From Pirellulales bacterium (GTDB taxonomy: Bacteria > Planctomycetota > Planctomycetia > Pirellulales > JAEUIK01): a stretch of 64,000 nucleotides of DNA. Made by a program: the position numbers and the translations under genes. Of this stretch, positions 24,936 through 33,368 are shown piece after piece. The stretch covers positions 1 to 64,000 of the forward strand of contig JAHBXR010000001.1 of NCBI GenBank assembly GCA_019636335.1. The letters are read 5' to 3'. Below the pieces are notes generated by a model. The model saw only the letters and a program-made list of their open reading frames with translations. It was not told where the DNA came from and ran no database searches. Each line of letters opens with the position of its first letter. Within the stretch, counting starts at the first letter, position 1.

Positions 24936-26571
24936 GGGCGACCTCCTCTCGCACACTTTCGCGTCGAGCTGGTGTCTCTGCCACCGGCAGGGGATCCTCG
25001 GCACGCATGGCACGCTGTGCCGGCGCCGCGAGATCGTCGAGCGTCGTAGCCATCGGATCGAGGAAGAACTTCGGATAGAGACCAATCCAGAAGACGAACA
25101 GGGCCAACGGCGCGAGCGCCGCGATTTCGTGCAGCGACATGTCGCGGATGGGCCCCTGATGCGAGCCGTGGTGGCCCCCTTCGTGCAAGGGACCGAAGAA
25201 GACACGTTTCACCAGCCAGAGCATGTACCACGCCCCCAGCACGACGCCCGTCAACGCGAGGACCGACATCAGCTTGAGGTGGAATTCGATCTGCACGGGA
25301 GCGTCGGTCCAGGCCCGCTGGAACATGCCGATCAACAGCAGAAACTCGCCGGCAAAGCCGTTCAGGCCCGGCAGTCCGATGCTCGACATCGTGAACAACA
25401 CCATGAAGAAGGCCAGCAGCGGCGTGCGCCGCGCGAGGCCCCCCAGGTCGCTGATCTGGCGGGTATGGTAGCGCTCGTAGAGCATGCCCACGATGGCGAA
25501 CAAGCCGCCGGTCGAAATGCCGTGGCTCACGAGCTGCAAGACTCCCCCCTGCACGCCCAGCCGATTGAGCGAAAAGAGCCCCAGCATGCAGAAGCCCAGG
25601 TGGCTGACGCTGCTGTAGGCAATCAACTTCTTCATGTCGGTCTGGACCAGAGCGACGAGTGCCCCATAGATGACGCCCGCGACGGAGAGCCACATGATCC
25701 AGGGCATCGCCACGGCGGCGGCGTTGGGCAGCATCGGCAGACTGAAGCGGAAGAAACCGTAGGCGCCGATCTTCAGCAACACGCCCGCCAACTCGACGCT
25801 GCCGGCCGTCGGCGCCTGCACGTGCGCCAGCGGCAGCCACGTGTGGAGCGGGAACAACGGCACCTTGATCGCGAATCCGGCGAACAACGCCAGGAAGATC
25901 CAGAACTGCGTATCAGGATCGATCGGGTGCTGCGCCAGTTGCGACGTCAGCTCGGGTATCGAGAAGGTCATCAGGCGCGGCTCGCTGTGGTAGTAGACCC
26001 ACATCACGATTGCCAGCAGTCCGAGGAACGAGATGACGCTGCCGAAGAGCGTATAGAGGAAGAACTTGATCGCGGCGAAGCGGCGATCCTCGTGCCCCCA
26101 GACACCGATCAGGAAGAAGATCGGAATCAGCGTGAATTCGAAGAAGATGTAGAACAGGATGATGTCCTGCGCGGCGAAGACCCCCATGCTGCCCGTCTCG
26201 AGCAGGAGCATCAGCGCGTAGAACGCGCCCGCGCGATCGTTGATGGCGTCCCAGCTCACGAGCACGGCGGGCAGCATCAAGAGCGCCGTCAGCCCGAAGA
26301 GCCATACGCTCAGCCCGTCGAGCCCCACGGCAAAGCGAATATCGAGGCCCGATTGTGACGTGCCGAGCCAGTTCCAGCCCAGGCCATAGTCGACGGTGCC
26401 GCCGCCGGCCGCGAGATACTCGGAGATGCAGAAGCCGGCCAACGCGAGCGTGATGAGGCTCGAGACGAGGGCCGTCGCGCGCACGACCTTGACCCCCGCT
26501 TCGGACAGCGCCCAGCAGGCCGCCGCGCCGACGACAGGCGAAAAGATCGTGATGACGAGCAGTGTGGCCAT
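24925..26571 (-). CDS. nuoM: NADH-quinone oxidoreductase subunit M
   Basis: This 548-residue antiporter-like subunit of complex I has the proton-channel Glu in IFFEFTLIPIFFLIGVWG near residue 145 and the Lys segment RRFAAIKFFLYTLFGSV directly after. The conserved HTWLPLAHVQAPTAGSVELAG loop is near 240 and the broken-helix Lys is in DMKKLIAYSSVSHLGF. The A of its ATG is the last base of the nuoL stop codon (TAATG). The C-terminal 40 residues are hydrophilic and Arg/Glu-rich. In this operon it lies between nuoL and nuoN, as is usual. Confidence 0.95.
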   Translation of the reverse strand: MATLLVITIFSPVVGAAACWALSEAGVKVVRATALVSSLITLALAGFCISEYLAAGGGTVDYGLGWNWLGTSQSGLDIRFAVGLDGLSVWLFGLTALLMLPAVLVSWDAINDRAGAFYALMLLLETGSMGVFAAQDIILFYIFFEFTLIPIFFLIGVWGHEDRRFAAIKFFLYTLFGSVISFLGLLAIVMWVYYHSEPRLMTFSIPELTSQLAQHPIDPDTQFWIFLALFAGFAIKVPLFPLHTWLPLAHVQAPTAGSVELAGVLLKIGAYGFFRFSLPMLPNAAAVAMPWIMWLSVAGVIYGALVALVQTDMKKLIAYSSVSHLGFCMLGLFSLNRLGVQGGVLQLVSHGISTGGLFAIVGMLYERYHTRQISDLGGLARRTPLLAFFMVLFTMSSIGLPGLNGFAGEFLLLIGMFQRAWTDAPVQIEFHLKLMSVLALTGVVLGAWYMLWLVKRVFFGPLHEGGHHGSHQGPIRDMSLHEIAALAPLALFVFWIGLYPKFFLDPMATTLDDLAAPAQRAMRAEDPLPVAETPARRESVREEVARAH

Positions 26572-28694
26572 TATCGAAGCAGGGTTCCCAAGAGGACGAG
26601 CAGCCCCAAGACCATCGCCAGGGCGTAAAACTGCACGAGACCGGTCTGCAGCGAGCGGAAACCTGCCCCGATGGCAAGCGGAATCCGCGCCGACGAATCG
26701 ACGATGCCGTCGATGATGCGCCGGTCGACCACCACGCTCAGCAGCGTGGCAATTGCCTTCAGCGGCCAGACGAACAGCACGTTATAGATCTCGTCGAGAT
26801 AAAACTTGTGGTAGGAGAGTTGGTACAAGCCCAGGCGTCGCATGAGTACGGCCACGACCGAGGCCTCGGTCGTGCGTCCCAGGTACAGGAACGCGGCAAT
26901 GCCCACCCCCGATACGGCAACCAGCGTGCTGACCAGCGCGATGTCGAAGTGGAATTCGCCGGCGGGACCGGTCGCTCGTAGCGGGGCATAAGCCAGCGAG
27001 GGGGTCATACCCAGCAAGTGGACGAAACCGTGCGTCCACTCGAAGTACCAACCCACGCCAAAGGCAAACACCGCCAGAATCGCTAGCGGCGCCCACATCA
27101 CGGGGGGCGATTCATGCGCGTGATGGCCCGCCTCTTCCGGCACCTCGAGCGGACCGAAGAAGGTCAGGAAGTACGCGCGGAACGTGTAGAGCGCGGTCAT
27201 GAAGGCGGTGGCCAGGGCGGCCCAGTAGAGCCAGCCGTAGAGCCAGGCGTAGTTCGCGCTGTGATGGGCCTGCTCGTGCGTGGCGGCAATGATCGCGTCC
27301 TTGCTCCAGAAGCCGGCAAAGGGGATGACACCCGCCAGGGCCAACCCGCCGACGAGGAACGTCCAATGGGTCCAGGGCATGAGTCGCCGCAGGCCGCTGA
27401 AGCGGCGCATGTCGATCACGCCCCCCATGGCATGCATGACGCTGCCGGCCCCGAGGAACAAGAGCGCCTTGAAGAAGGCGTGCGTGAACAAGTGGAACAT
27501 GCCTGCCGTGATGCCGGCCAGCGTGCCCGTGCCGAGCCCGAGGAACATGTAGCCCAACTGGCTCACGGTCGAATAGGCGAGCACGCGCTTGAGATCGGTT
27601 TGCGTCAGGGCGATGATGCCCCCCAGCGTCAGGGTGATGCCGCCGATGAGGGCGACGATCGCCTGCGCCTCGGGCGCGGCCAGGAACAAGGGCGAGCAGC
27701 GCGTCACCATGTACACGCCGGCGGTGACCATCGTCGCCGCGTGAATCAAGGCGCTTACGGGGGTGGGGCCTTCCATGGCGTCGGGCAGCCACACGTGCAA
27801 GGGAAACTGCGCACTCTTGCCGCAGGCACCGAGCAGCAGGAACAGGCAGATGGCCAGGCCGATCGTGCCGCCGACAAAATTGCCCTCGGCCAGGCGCGAC
27901 TGCCCCAGCACGCCCGCGGTTTGCACGACGCCATCGACCGTCACGTCGTGGAAGTTGAGCGTGCCGTAGGTGGTCCAGATGAGAAACACGCCCAGGGCGA
28001 ACCCGAAGTCGCCGACGCGGTTGACGAGAAAGGCCTTCATGCCGGCCGCGGCGGCGGCGGGTTTTTCATACCAGAAACCGACGAGCAAGTAGCTGCACAC
28101 CCCCACGGCTTCCCAGAAGACATACAGCAGCAGGAAGTTGCTCGACGAGACGAGCATCGTCATCGAGAAGACGAACAGAGGCACGTAGGTAAAGAATCGC
28201 CAGTAGCCGGGATCGTCGTGCATGTAGCCGATCGAGTAGATCACGACCAGCGAGGCGATGAAGGTGACCGTCGCCAGCATGATCGACGTGAGCGGATCGG
28301 CCCGCAGCGCGACCGTAATGTCGAAATTGAGCGGTTTTTCCGGGCGTGGGACGGGCAGGTTGGGATCGGCCTGGGCCGCCGCGGCTTGGGCGGAGTCTTC
28401 GAGAGCTTCGGCCGGAATGCCCCCGCCATCGTATGCGCCGACCACGTCGGCCCAGGTCCAGAGGACGTGGACTTCTTCGTAGCCGATGCCGACGTGCGCC
28501 TGTTCGGCCTCGTGGGCGGCGTGCGAGACGTGCCACAGCAGCATCAAGCTGAGCACGCAGGAGGTGGGCACGGCCAACAGCGCCGGCCAGTGGCTGCGCG
28601 AACCGAGCACGGGGCGGCCCAGCAGGGCCGTCAGGATCGCGGCTGCCAAAGGAAGCGCCGGAATCAACGTGAGCAGCGTGGCGGCGTCAAACAT
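26571..28694 (-). CDS. nuoL: NADH-quinone oxidoreductase subunit L
   Basis: This is the largest antiporter-like subunit of complex I, with 707 residues. The channel Glu is in LLYVFWEAVGVCSYLLVGFW near residue 190, followed by KAFLVNRVGDFGF, HVWLPDAMEGPTPVSALIHAATMVTAG (key words HVWLPDAMEGPTPVSAL) and DLKRVLAYSTVSQLGYM. The C-terminal lateral helix region is present. An insert of about 40 residues, rich in Ala, Gln and Pro (near residues 75-115), lies before the FDITVALRADPLTSIM segment, and it makes the protein longer than E. coli NuoL. The start overlaps the nuoK stop by eight bases. Confidence 0.95.
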   Translation of the reverse strand: MFDAATLLTLIPALPLAAAILTALLGRPVLGSRSHWPALLAVPTSCVLSLMLLWHVSHAAHEAEQAHVGIGYEEVHVLWTWADVVGAYDGGGIPAEALEDSAQAAAAQADPNLPVPRPEKPLNFDITVALRADPLTSIMLATVTFIASLVVIYSIGYMHDDPGYWRFFTYVPLFVFSMTMLVSSSNFLLLYVFWEAVGVCSYLLVGFWYEKPAAAAAGMKAFLVNRVGDFGFALGVFLIWTTYGTLNFHDVTVDGVVQTAGVLGQSRLAEGNFVGGTIGLAICLFLLLGACGKSAQFPLHVWLPDAMEGPTPVSALIHAATMVTAGVYMVTRCSPLFLAAPEAQAIVALIGGITLTLGGIIALTQTDLKRVLAYSTVSQLGYMFLGLGTGTLAGITAGMFHLFTHAFFKALLFLGAGSVMHAMGGVIDMRRFSGLRRLMPWTHWTFLVGGLALAGVIPFAGFWSKDAIIAATHEQAHHSANYAWLYGWLYWAALATAFMTALYTFRAYFLTFFGPLEVPEEAGHHAHESPPVMWAPLAILAVFAFGVGWYFEWTHGFVHLLGMTPSLAYAPLRATGPAGEFHFDIALVSTLVAVSGVGIAAFLYLGRTTEASVVAVLMRRLGLYQLSYHKFYLDEIYNVLFVWPLKAIATLLSVVVDRRIIDGIVDSSARIPLAIGAGFRSLQTGLVQFYALAMVLGLLVLLGTLLR

Positions 28695-29133
28695 GGGTGC
28701 GGTGGTACTCGTCCCGTTCGCTGTGTTGCGGCTCGACGCCCGCGGGCGTGAGCTTGGGCCAGTGTTTTTCGTCTGCTTCGAGCTCTTCCGGAATCTCGTG
28801 GTCGACGTATGCCGGCAACGACGATTCGCGCAGGTTCTGCCACACGACGATGTCGAGCTTGCCGCTGCGGCGATAGAGCGTGAGCACCAGGGCCAGCGCG
28901 ATGGCGGCCTCGCAGGCGGCGACCGTGAGGATGAAGATGGTGAGGATCTGGCCTCCCCAGTTGTTGTGGAAGCGTCCCCAGGCCACCAGGCTCACCGAGA
29001 TGGCCTGCAGCATCATCTCGGCCGAGAGAAACATGACGATCATGTTGCGGCGGCTGAGGAATCCGACGAGGCCCAGGCCAAACAAGATGGCCCCGACCGC
29101 CAGATAGCCGCGCAGGAGTGCGGTTTCATCCAT
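28687..29133 (-). CDS. nuoK: NADH-quinone oxidoreductase subunit K
   Basis: The product has three membrane helices, with the conserved Glu residues in MFLSAEMMLQAISVSL near residue 35 and in AACEAAIALALVLTLYR near 72. These Glu residues are part of the proton path of complex I. I chose the ATG at 29133, which overlaps the end of nuoJ by eight bases; the frame is open further upstream but lacks helices. At 148 residues it is about 45 longer than typical NuoK. The extra part is a hydrophilic C-terminal tail (AYVDHEIPEELEADEKHW) of unknown role. Confidence 0.93.
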   Translation of the reverse strand: MDETALLRGYLAVGAILFGLGLVGFLSRRNMIVMFLSAEMMLQAISVSLVAWGRFHNNWGGQILTIFILTVAACEAAIALALVLTLYRRSGKLDIVVWQNLRESSLPAYVDHEIPEELEADEKHWPKLTPAGVEPQHSERDEYHRTHV

Positions 29134-29923
29134 GGAAGTCGTGAGCCCTTTCCGCGCGACGCGACGACTCGTCGAGTCCGACAATCGATACGGCCGCCAC
29201 GAGCGCGACGAGCAGCAGCGTGCCGGCCACCTCGATGGCGATCAGATATTCGCTGAACAAGTGAGCTCCGAGATGAGCCACGTGCTCGGTGTTGAGAATG
29301 TCCTTTTCGAGTGCCTCGGCCGACGGCGGCTGCAGCTTCGGCGCGTCGGGCGACGTGGTGAAGGCCTTCATCAGCGTGATCGACAAGATGCCGACCATCA
29401 CGGCCCCGGCCGTCGCCGAGAGGAACGCCTCCCAGCTCACGCGGTCGTAGTAGGCGTGTCCCTTGGGATTCGCCAGCATGAGCACGAACAGGAAGGTCAC
29501 CAAAATCGCGCCGGCATAGACCACCACGGTGGCCAAGGCCAGGAACTGCGCCCCCTGGAACAGGAACAGCGCCGCCGTGCCCAGCAAGGTCAGCGCGAAC
29601 CAGATGGCCGAATAGACGGGATTGCGGAACGTGATCGTGCAGGCGGCGGAAATCACCGTCACGGCGGCGAGGATCAGGAAGACCGCTTCCGAGAACCACT
29701 CGTCGCTCCCCACCGGCACCAGTTGCGACCCGTAGACCACGCCGGCGAGGGCCGCCAACAAGGCGCCCAGGCGGCGTCCGCCGGCGTTGCCACGCGGCAA
29801 CATGAGCCACATGCCGAGGCCCCCCAGCACCGTGGCCAGCAGCAACGTCGCCTGGGGGCCGTGCGAGACGATCCATGCGCCCGGCGCACCGAGCGAGCCA
29901 AGCTTGTCGGTCAACCAGTTCAC
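29126..29923 (-). CDS. nuoJ: NADH-quinone oxidoreductase subunit J
   Basis: This 265-residue membrane subunit has the NuoJ core from about residue 85 (AVFLILAAVTVISAACTITFRNPVYSAIW-type segment, with FRNPVYSAIWF, then QFLALATVVVYAGAILVTFLFVLML). The start is a GTG at 29923 that shares GTGA with the nuoI stop and has GGAGGA seven bases upstream. Before the core are about 80 residues with two added hydrophobic segments (ATLLLATVLGGLGMWLML; LGALLAALAGVVYG), which E. coli NuoJ lacks. The C-terminal part ends with another helix (SEYLIAIEVAGTLLLVALVA). Confidence 0.92.
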   Translation of the reverse strand: MNWLTDKLGSLGAPGAWIVSHGPQATLLLATVLGGLGMWLMLPRGNAGGRRLGALLAALAGVVYGSQLVPVGSDEWFSEAVFLILAAVTVISAACTITFRNPVYSAIWFALTLLGTAALFLFQGAQFLALATVVVYAGAILVTFLFVLMLANPKGHAYYDRVSWEAFLSATAGAVMVGILSITLMKAFTTSPDAPKLQPPSAEALEKDILNTEHVAHLGAHLFSEYLIAIEVAGTLLLVALVAAVSIVGLDESSRRAERAHDFHG

Positions 29924-30453
29924 GGAGTCGTTCCTCCGCGATGGCTGGGCATCGGTTCGGCGTCTTTGGTCTGATCGTAGACGCTCAACAGCTTTTCCTT
30001 GTCGAAGACCATCTCTTCGCGGCTGCGGCCCGTCAGGTCGAAGAGACTGGTCAACTCGATCGCTTCGACCGGGCAGGCCTCTTCGCACATGCCGCAGAAG
30101 ATACACCGCAGCTCGTCGATGACGAAGCTCTCGGGATACTTCTCGCGATCGGGCCAGGGGCTGGGCGCGGCGATGATGTCGATGCAGTGCGCCGGGCAGG
30201 CCGTGGCGCACAGGAAGCACGCCACGCACTTCACGCGGCCGGCGTCATCCTTGTTCAGGCGATGCACGCCGCGATAGATGAGGGGATTGCCGATCTTGGG
30301 ACGCTCTTCCGGAAAGCTCACCGTCTGCTTCGGGCTGACCAGATGGCGCGTCGTGGTGGTCAGCCCCTGCACGACGAGGGGCAGGTACATGCGGCCCGTC
30401 AGCCCCAGGCGAGGCTCTTCGATCCAGCGGATATTGGGGTCGGTTGGTTTCAT
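29920..30453 (-). CDS. nuoI: NADH-quinone oxidoreductase subunit I
   Basis: This 177-residue ferredoxin-like subunit carries the two 4Fe-4S clusters N6a and N6b that pass electrons toward NuoB. The motifs are CVACFLCATACP near residue 61 and CIFCGMCEEACP near 102, each CxxCxxCxxxCP. The C-terminal helix region is short. The gene follows nuoH after 36 bases and shares GTGA with nuoJ. It acts on the cytoplasmic arm of complex I. Confidence 0.95.
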   Translation of the reverse strand: MKPTDPNIRWIEEPRLGLTGRMYLPLVVQGLTTTTRHLVSPKQTVSFPEERPKIGNPLIYRGVHRLNKDDAGRVKCVACFLCATACPAHCIDIIAAPSPWPDREKYPESFVIDELRCIFCGMCEEACPVEAIELTSLFDLTGRSREEMVFDKEKLLSVYDQTKDAEPMPSHRGGTTP

Positions 30454-30489
30454 GAAACGTCGTGGTGTGACCGGGGCGAAAAAATGCGT

Positions 30490-31692
30490 TTAGGCGGCGT
30501 CCATGCGCGGTCGGTTGTCCCCCGACAGGGGCGCGATCCAGGCGGCCGCCAGGCAGGCAAGCAGCGTAGCGATCCACATGCCGGCAATCAGGAAGGCGCG
30601 TCCCCACGTGGCGGTGATGTCTTCGCCATACTCGACGAGAGAGGCCATGAGAACGAGATTCACCATGCCCAACGGCAGCATCACCTTCCAGGCGAGCGCC
30701 ATGAGTTGATCGAAGCGGAAGCGGGGCCAACTCCAACGCACCATCATCATGAAGACGATCGTGGCGAGCACCTTGACCACCAGCACGACGACGCGCAAGA
30801 TCGCGGTCCCCCATCCGATCTCGTCGCTCGAGCCGGTCAGGCCCCAGAAGTGCCAGCCGCCAAAGAAGAGGATCACGATCAAGAAGGCCGCCGTCACCAT
30901 GTGCAGGAACTCGGCGATGAGGTACAGCAACAGCGGCATGCCCGAATACTCGGTGTGATAGCCGCCGATCAATTCCTGCTCGGCCTCGGGCAGGTCGAAC
31001 GGCAGGCGGGCGCTTTCGGCGAAGGCCGCGATCAGAAACACCAGAAAGCCGAGCGGTTGCACGAGGACGTTCCACAGACCGCTCGTGGCCTGCGAGGTGA
31101 TGATCGTGTCGAGCCGCAACGAGCCGGCCGCCAGCACCACGCCCAGGATGCCCAGGCCGAGCGGAATCTCGTAGGCGATCAATTGCGCGCTCGAGCGCAG
31201 GCCGCCGAGAAAGCTGTACTTGTTGTTGCTGGCCCAGCCTCCCAGGATCACGCCATACACGGCGAGACTCGACAGGGCAAAGACGTAGATCATGCCCACG
31301 TCGATACCGGGCGCGACGACCAGGCGAATCGGTCCGCCATCAGGTTGCGGGAACCCCAGGTCCGAAGGGAGCACGCTGCCGAAGGGAATGACGGCGAACG
31401 TGGCCAGCGCCGCCGCGAGAATCGAAATCGGCGCGACGATATACAGCACCTTGTCGACGTGCGAAGGCGTGTAGACTTCTTTGAAGATGAATTTCAGACC
31501 GTCGGCCAGCGGCTGTCCGAGGCCGAACATCTTGATCTTGGTCAGCGGGATGCCGACTCGGTTTGGACCGAGACGGTCTTGCACCCAGGCGGCGATCCAG
31601 CGCTCGAGCAGCACGAGATACGCCGCGGCGGTCATGAGCGCGAAGCACAGCAGGACGATCTTTACCAGTGCTTCAACGACGATGGCAGTCAT
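30490..31692 (-). CDS. nuoH: NADH-quinone oxidoreductase subunit H
   Basis: This 400-residue membrane subunit forms the quinone chamber together with NuoB and NuoD. Conserved features are GPNRVGIPLTKIKMFGLGQPLADGLK-type segment near residue 42 (GPNRVG, QPLADGLK), IAYEIPLGLGILGVVL near 185, the acidic loop LPFDLPEAEQELIGGYHTEYSG near 240-262 (key words PEAEQEL, GYHTEYSG) and a C-terminal run of helices. The start at 31692 lies 30 bases after the nuoG stop. Confidence 0.95.
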   Translation of the reverse strand: MTAIVVEALVKIVLLCFALMTAAAYLVLLERWIAAWVQDRLGPNRVGIPLTKIKMFGLGQPLADGLKFIFKEVYTPSHVDKVLYIVAPISILAAALATFAVIPFGSVLPSDLGFPQPDGGPIRLVVAPGIDVGMIYVFALSSLAVYGVILGGWASNNKYSFLGGLRSSAQLIAYEIPLGLGILGVVLAAGSLRLDTIITSQATSGLWNVLVQPLGFLVFLIAAFAESARLPFDLPEAEQELIGGYHTEYSGMPLLLYLIAEFLHMVTAAFLIVILFFGGWHFWGLTGSSDEIGWGTAILRVVVLVVKVLATIVFMMMVRWSWPRFRFDQLMALAWKVMLPLGMVNLVLMASLVEYGEDITATWGRAFLIAGMWIATLLACLAAAWIAPLSGDNRPRMDAA

Positions 31693-31722
31693 GGGGGGTA
31701 GCTCAATCCTTGGGCTGGCCGA

Positions 31723-33342
31723 TCACGTAGTCGTGGTCGCCGGGGTCGTCTCGCTCAGGGCCACCCCTTGGGGCGACACCGGGCCGGCGGCCAGGGCGAA
31801 GTAGGGAATCGTCGCGGCGATTTCATCCAGCACGGTGCGCGACCGGTACAGGCCTGCGCGCCCGAGCAAACGCCACAACACCGAGCCATCGGTGCGCACG
31901 CCCGCGGGCGAACGAATGGCCCAGGGGACCGATTGCAAGCGGTCGGCGCAATTCACGTAGGAGCCTTCGCGTTCGGGAAAGGCAGGGCCGGGCAGTTGAT
32001 AATCAGCCACCTCCGTTACCGGCGAGGCGAACAAGTCCTGCACGACCAGCAGCTTGCCCGACGAGAGCGCCTGCGCCGCGGCCGCGTCGAACGTGTCGGT
32101 CTTGTAACCGCCGCTGACCCAGACGCCGCCGATCAATCCGGCAGCGACGTCGCTCTGCACGGCCTCGTAAACTTCCGACTCGCAGCCGAAGTGCTTGACG
32201 ATTTCTTCCACGCCGCGGCGATTCGGACACTTCTCGGCGCGGATCGTGAAACCGTTGGGGAACGTCTCGTCCGTACCTTCGACGGGCACGGGACCGACGA
32301 CCAGCCGCGCGGCGGGATCGATCTGGCGGATATACGTGGCGAGCAGATACGCTTCTTCCACCGTGAGGTGGGGCGAAATCACCGCCGCCAGCGGACCAGC
32401 CCCCTGCAAACGCGCAGGCAATTCGCTGAAGACCTGTTCCCACTCGATCGCGGTGGCGCCGCTGGCATCGCGCCGCACGGCGCCGACCAGGCGCTTCGTG
32501 CTGTGGACGTGGTGGTAGCCGTAGCGTCCCTCGTCGCACATCCACCACTGGTTGATGCGGGGATTCTCGCGCGGCTTCAAGCGGTAGACCGTGTCCTGAT
32601 TCTCCTCGACCGAGATCGAGCACCCCGTGGAGCAGCCGGTGCAGACGCCGTCGTGCTTCTCCATGAACCAGACGCGTTGCTCGTAGAGGAAATCTTTATC
32701 CCCCAGCGCGCCGACCGGGCACAAATCCACGACGTTGCCCGACATGCGGTTATCGAGCGGATGTCCTGGGAAGACGTCAATTTCGTCGTGGCTGCCGCGG
32801 TCGATGACCATCAACTCCGACGTGCCGGTGATCTCGCGGGTGAAGCGGACGCAACGGGTACACATGACGCAACGATCAGCAAACAGCGTGACCGTGGGGC
32901 CGACGTCGCGCTTCTTGCTGGTGAAGGGGCGGATATCGGCGCGGCGTTGGGCCTGTCCGTGCTCGAAGAAGTAGTCCTGCAGGTGGCACTCCCCCGCCTT
33001 GTCGCAGATGGGGCAGTCGATGGGGTGATCCATCAACAGCGCCTCTTCGACAAAGGCCCGGCTGTGCTTCACGCGGTCGGAGTTCGTCACGAAGACGGTG
33101 TTGTCTTTGGCGGGGGTCTGGCAGGCGGGAACGAGCTTCGGCACGACCGTGATTTCGCCCGTGTCGGGATTGCGCGTGCCACTTTCGACCAGGCACATGC
33201 GGCAACTGGCCACGACCGAGAGGCCCGCGTGCCAGCAATAGTGCGGAATCTCGATGCCGGCGCGGCGCGCGACCTCAATGCCGTTGAGGTGTTCGTCGTC
33301 GCCGATCGCGACCTCGATCCCGTCTACGATTACCGTGCCCAT
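31723..33342 (-). CDS. nuoG: NADH-quinone oxidoreductase subunit G, short form with N7 cluster motif
   Basis: The 539-residue product carries the complex I iron-sulfur set. N1b is HYCWHAG with ASCRMC near residue 45. N5 is HPIDCPICDKAGEC near 106, with its His ligand. N4 is CVMCTRC near 155 with a distal VDLCPVG. A fourth motif, CTGCSTGC followed by 27 residues and WMC, matches the C-x2-C-x3-C-x27-C spacing of cluster N7, known from E. coli and Thermus. The molybdopterin-like domain is much shorter than in E. coli NuoG (about 900 residues). I set the start at 33342 (MGTVIVDGIEVAIG); the open frame upstream is a shadow of nuoF. Confidence 0.93.
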   Translation of the reverse strand: MGTVIVDGIEVAIGDDEHLNGIEVARRAGIEIPHYCWHAGLSVVASCRMCLVESGTRNPDTGEITVVPKLVPACQTPAKDNTVFVTNSDRVKHSRAFVEEALLMDHPIDCPICDKAGECHLQDYFFEHGQAQRRADIRPFTSKKRDVGPTVTLFADRCVMCTRCVRFTREITGTSELMVIDRGSHDEIDVFPGHPLDNRMSGNVVDLCPVGALGDKDFLYEQRVWFMEKHDGVCTGCSTGCSISVEENQDTVYRLKPRENPRINQWWMCDEGRYGYHHVHSTKRLVGAVRRDASGATAIEWEQVFSELPARLQGAGPLAAVISPHLTVEEAYLLATYIRQIDPAARLVVGPVPVEGTDETFPNGFTIRAEKCPNRRGVEEIVKHFGCESEVYEAVQSDVAAGLIGGVWVSGGYKTDTFDAAAAQALSSGKLLVVQDLFASPVTEVADYQLPGPAFPEREGSYVNCADRLQSVPWAIRSPAGVRTDGSVLWRLLGRAGLYRSRTVLDEIAATIPYFALAAGPVSPQGVALSETTPATTTT

Positions 33343-33368
33343 GTCGTGCCGTCTTTCGGACGGTTTCC

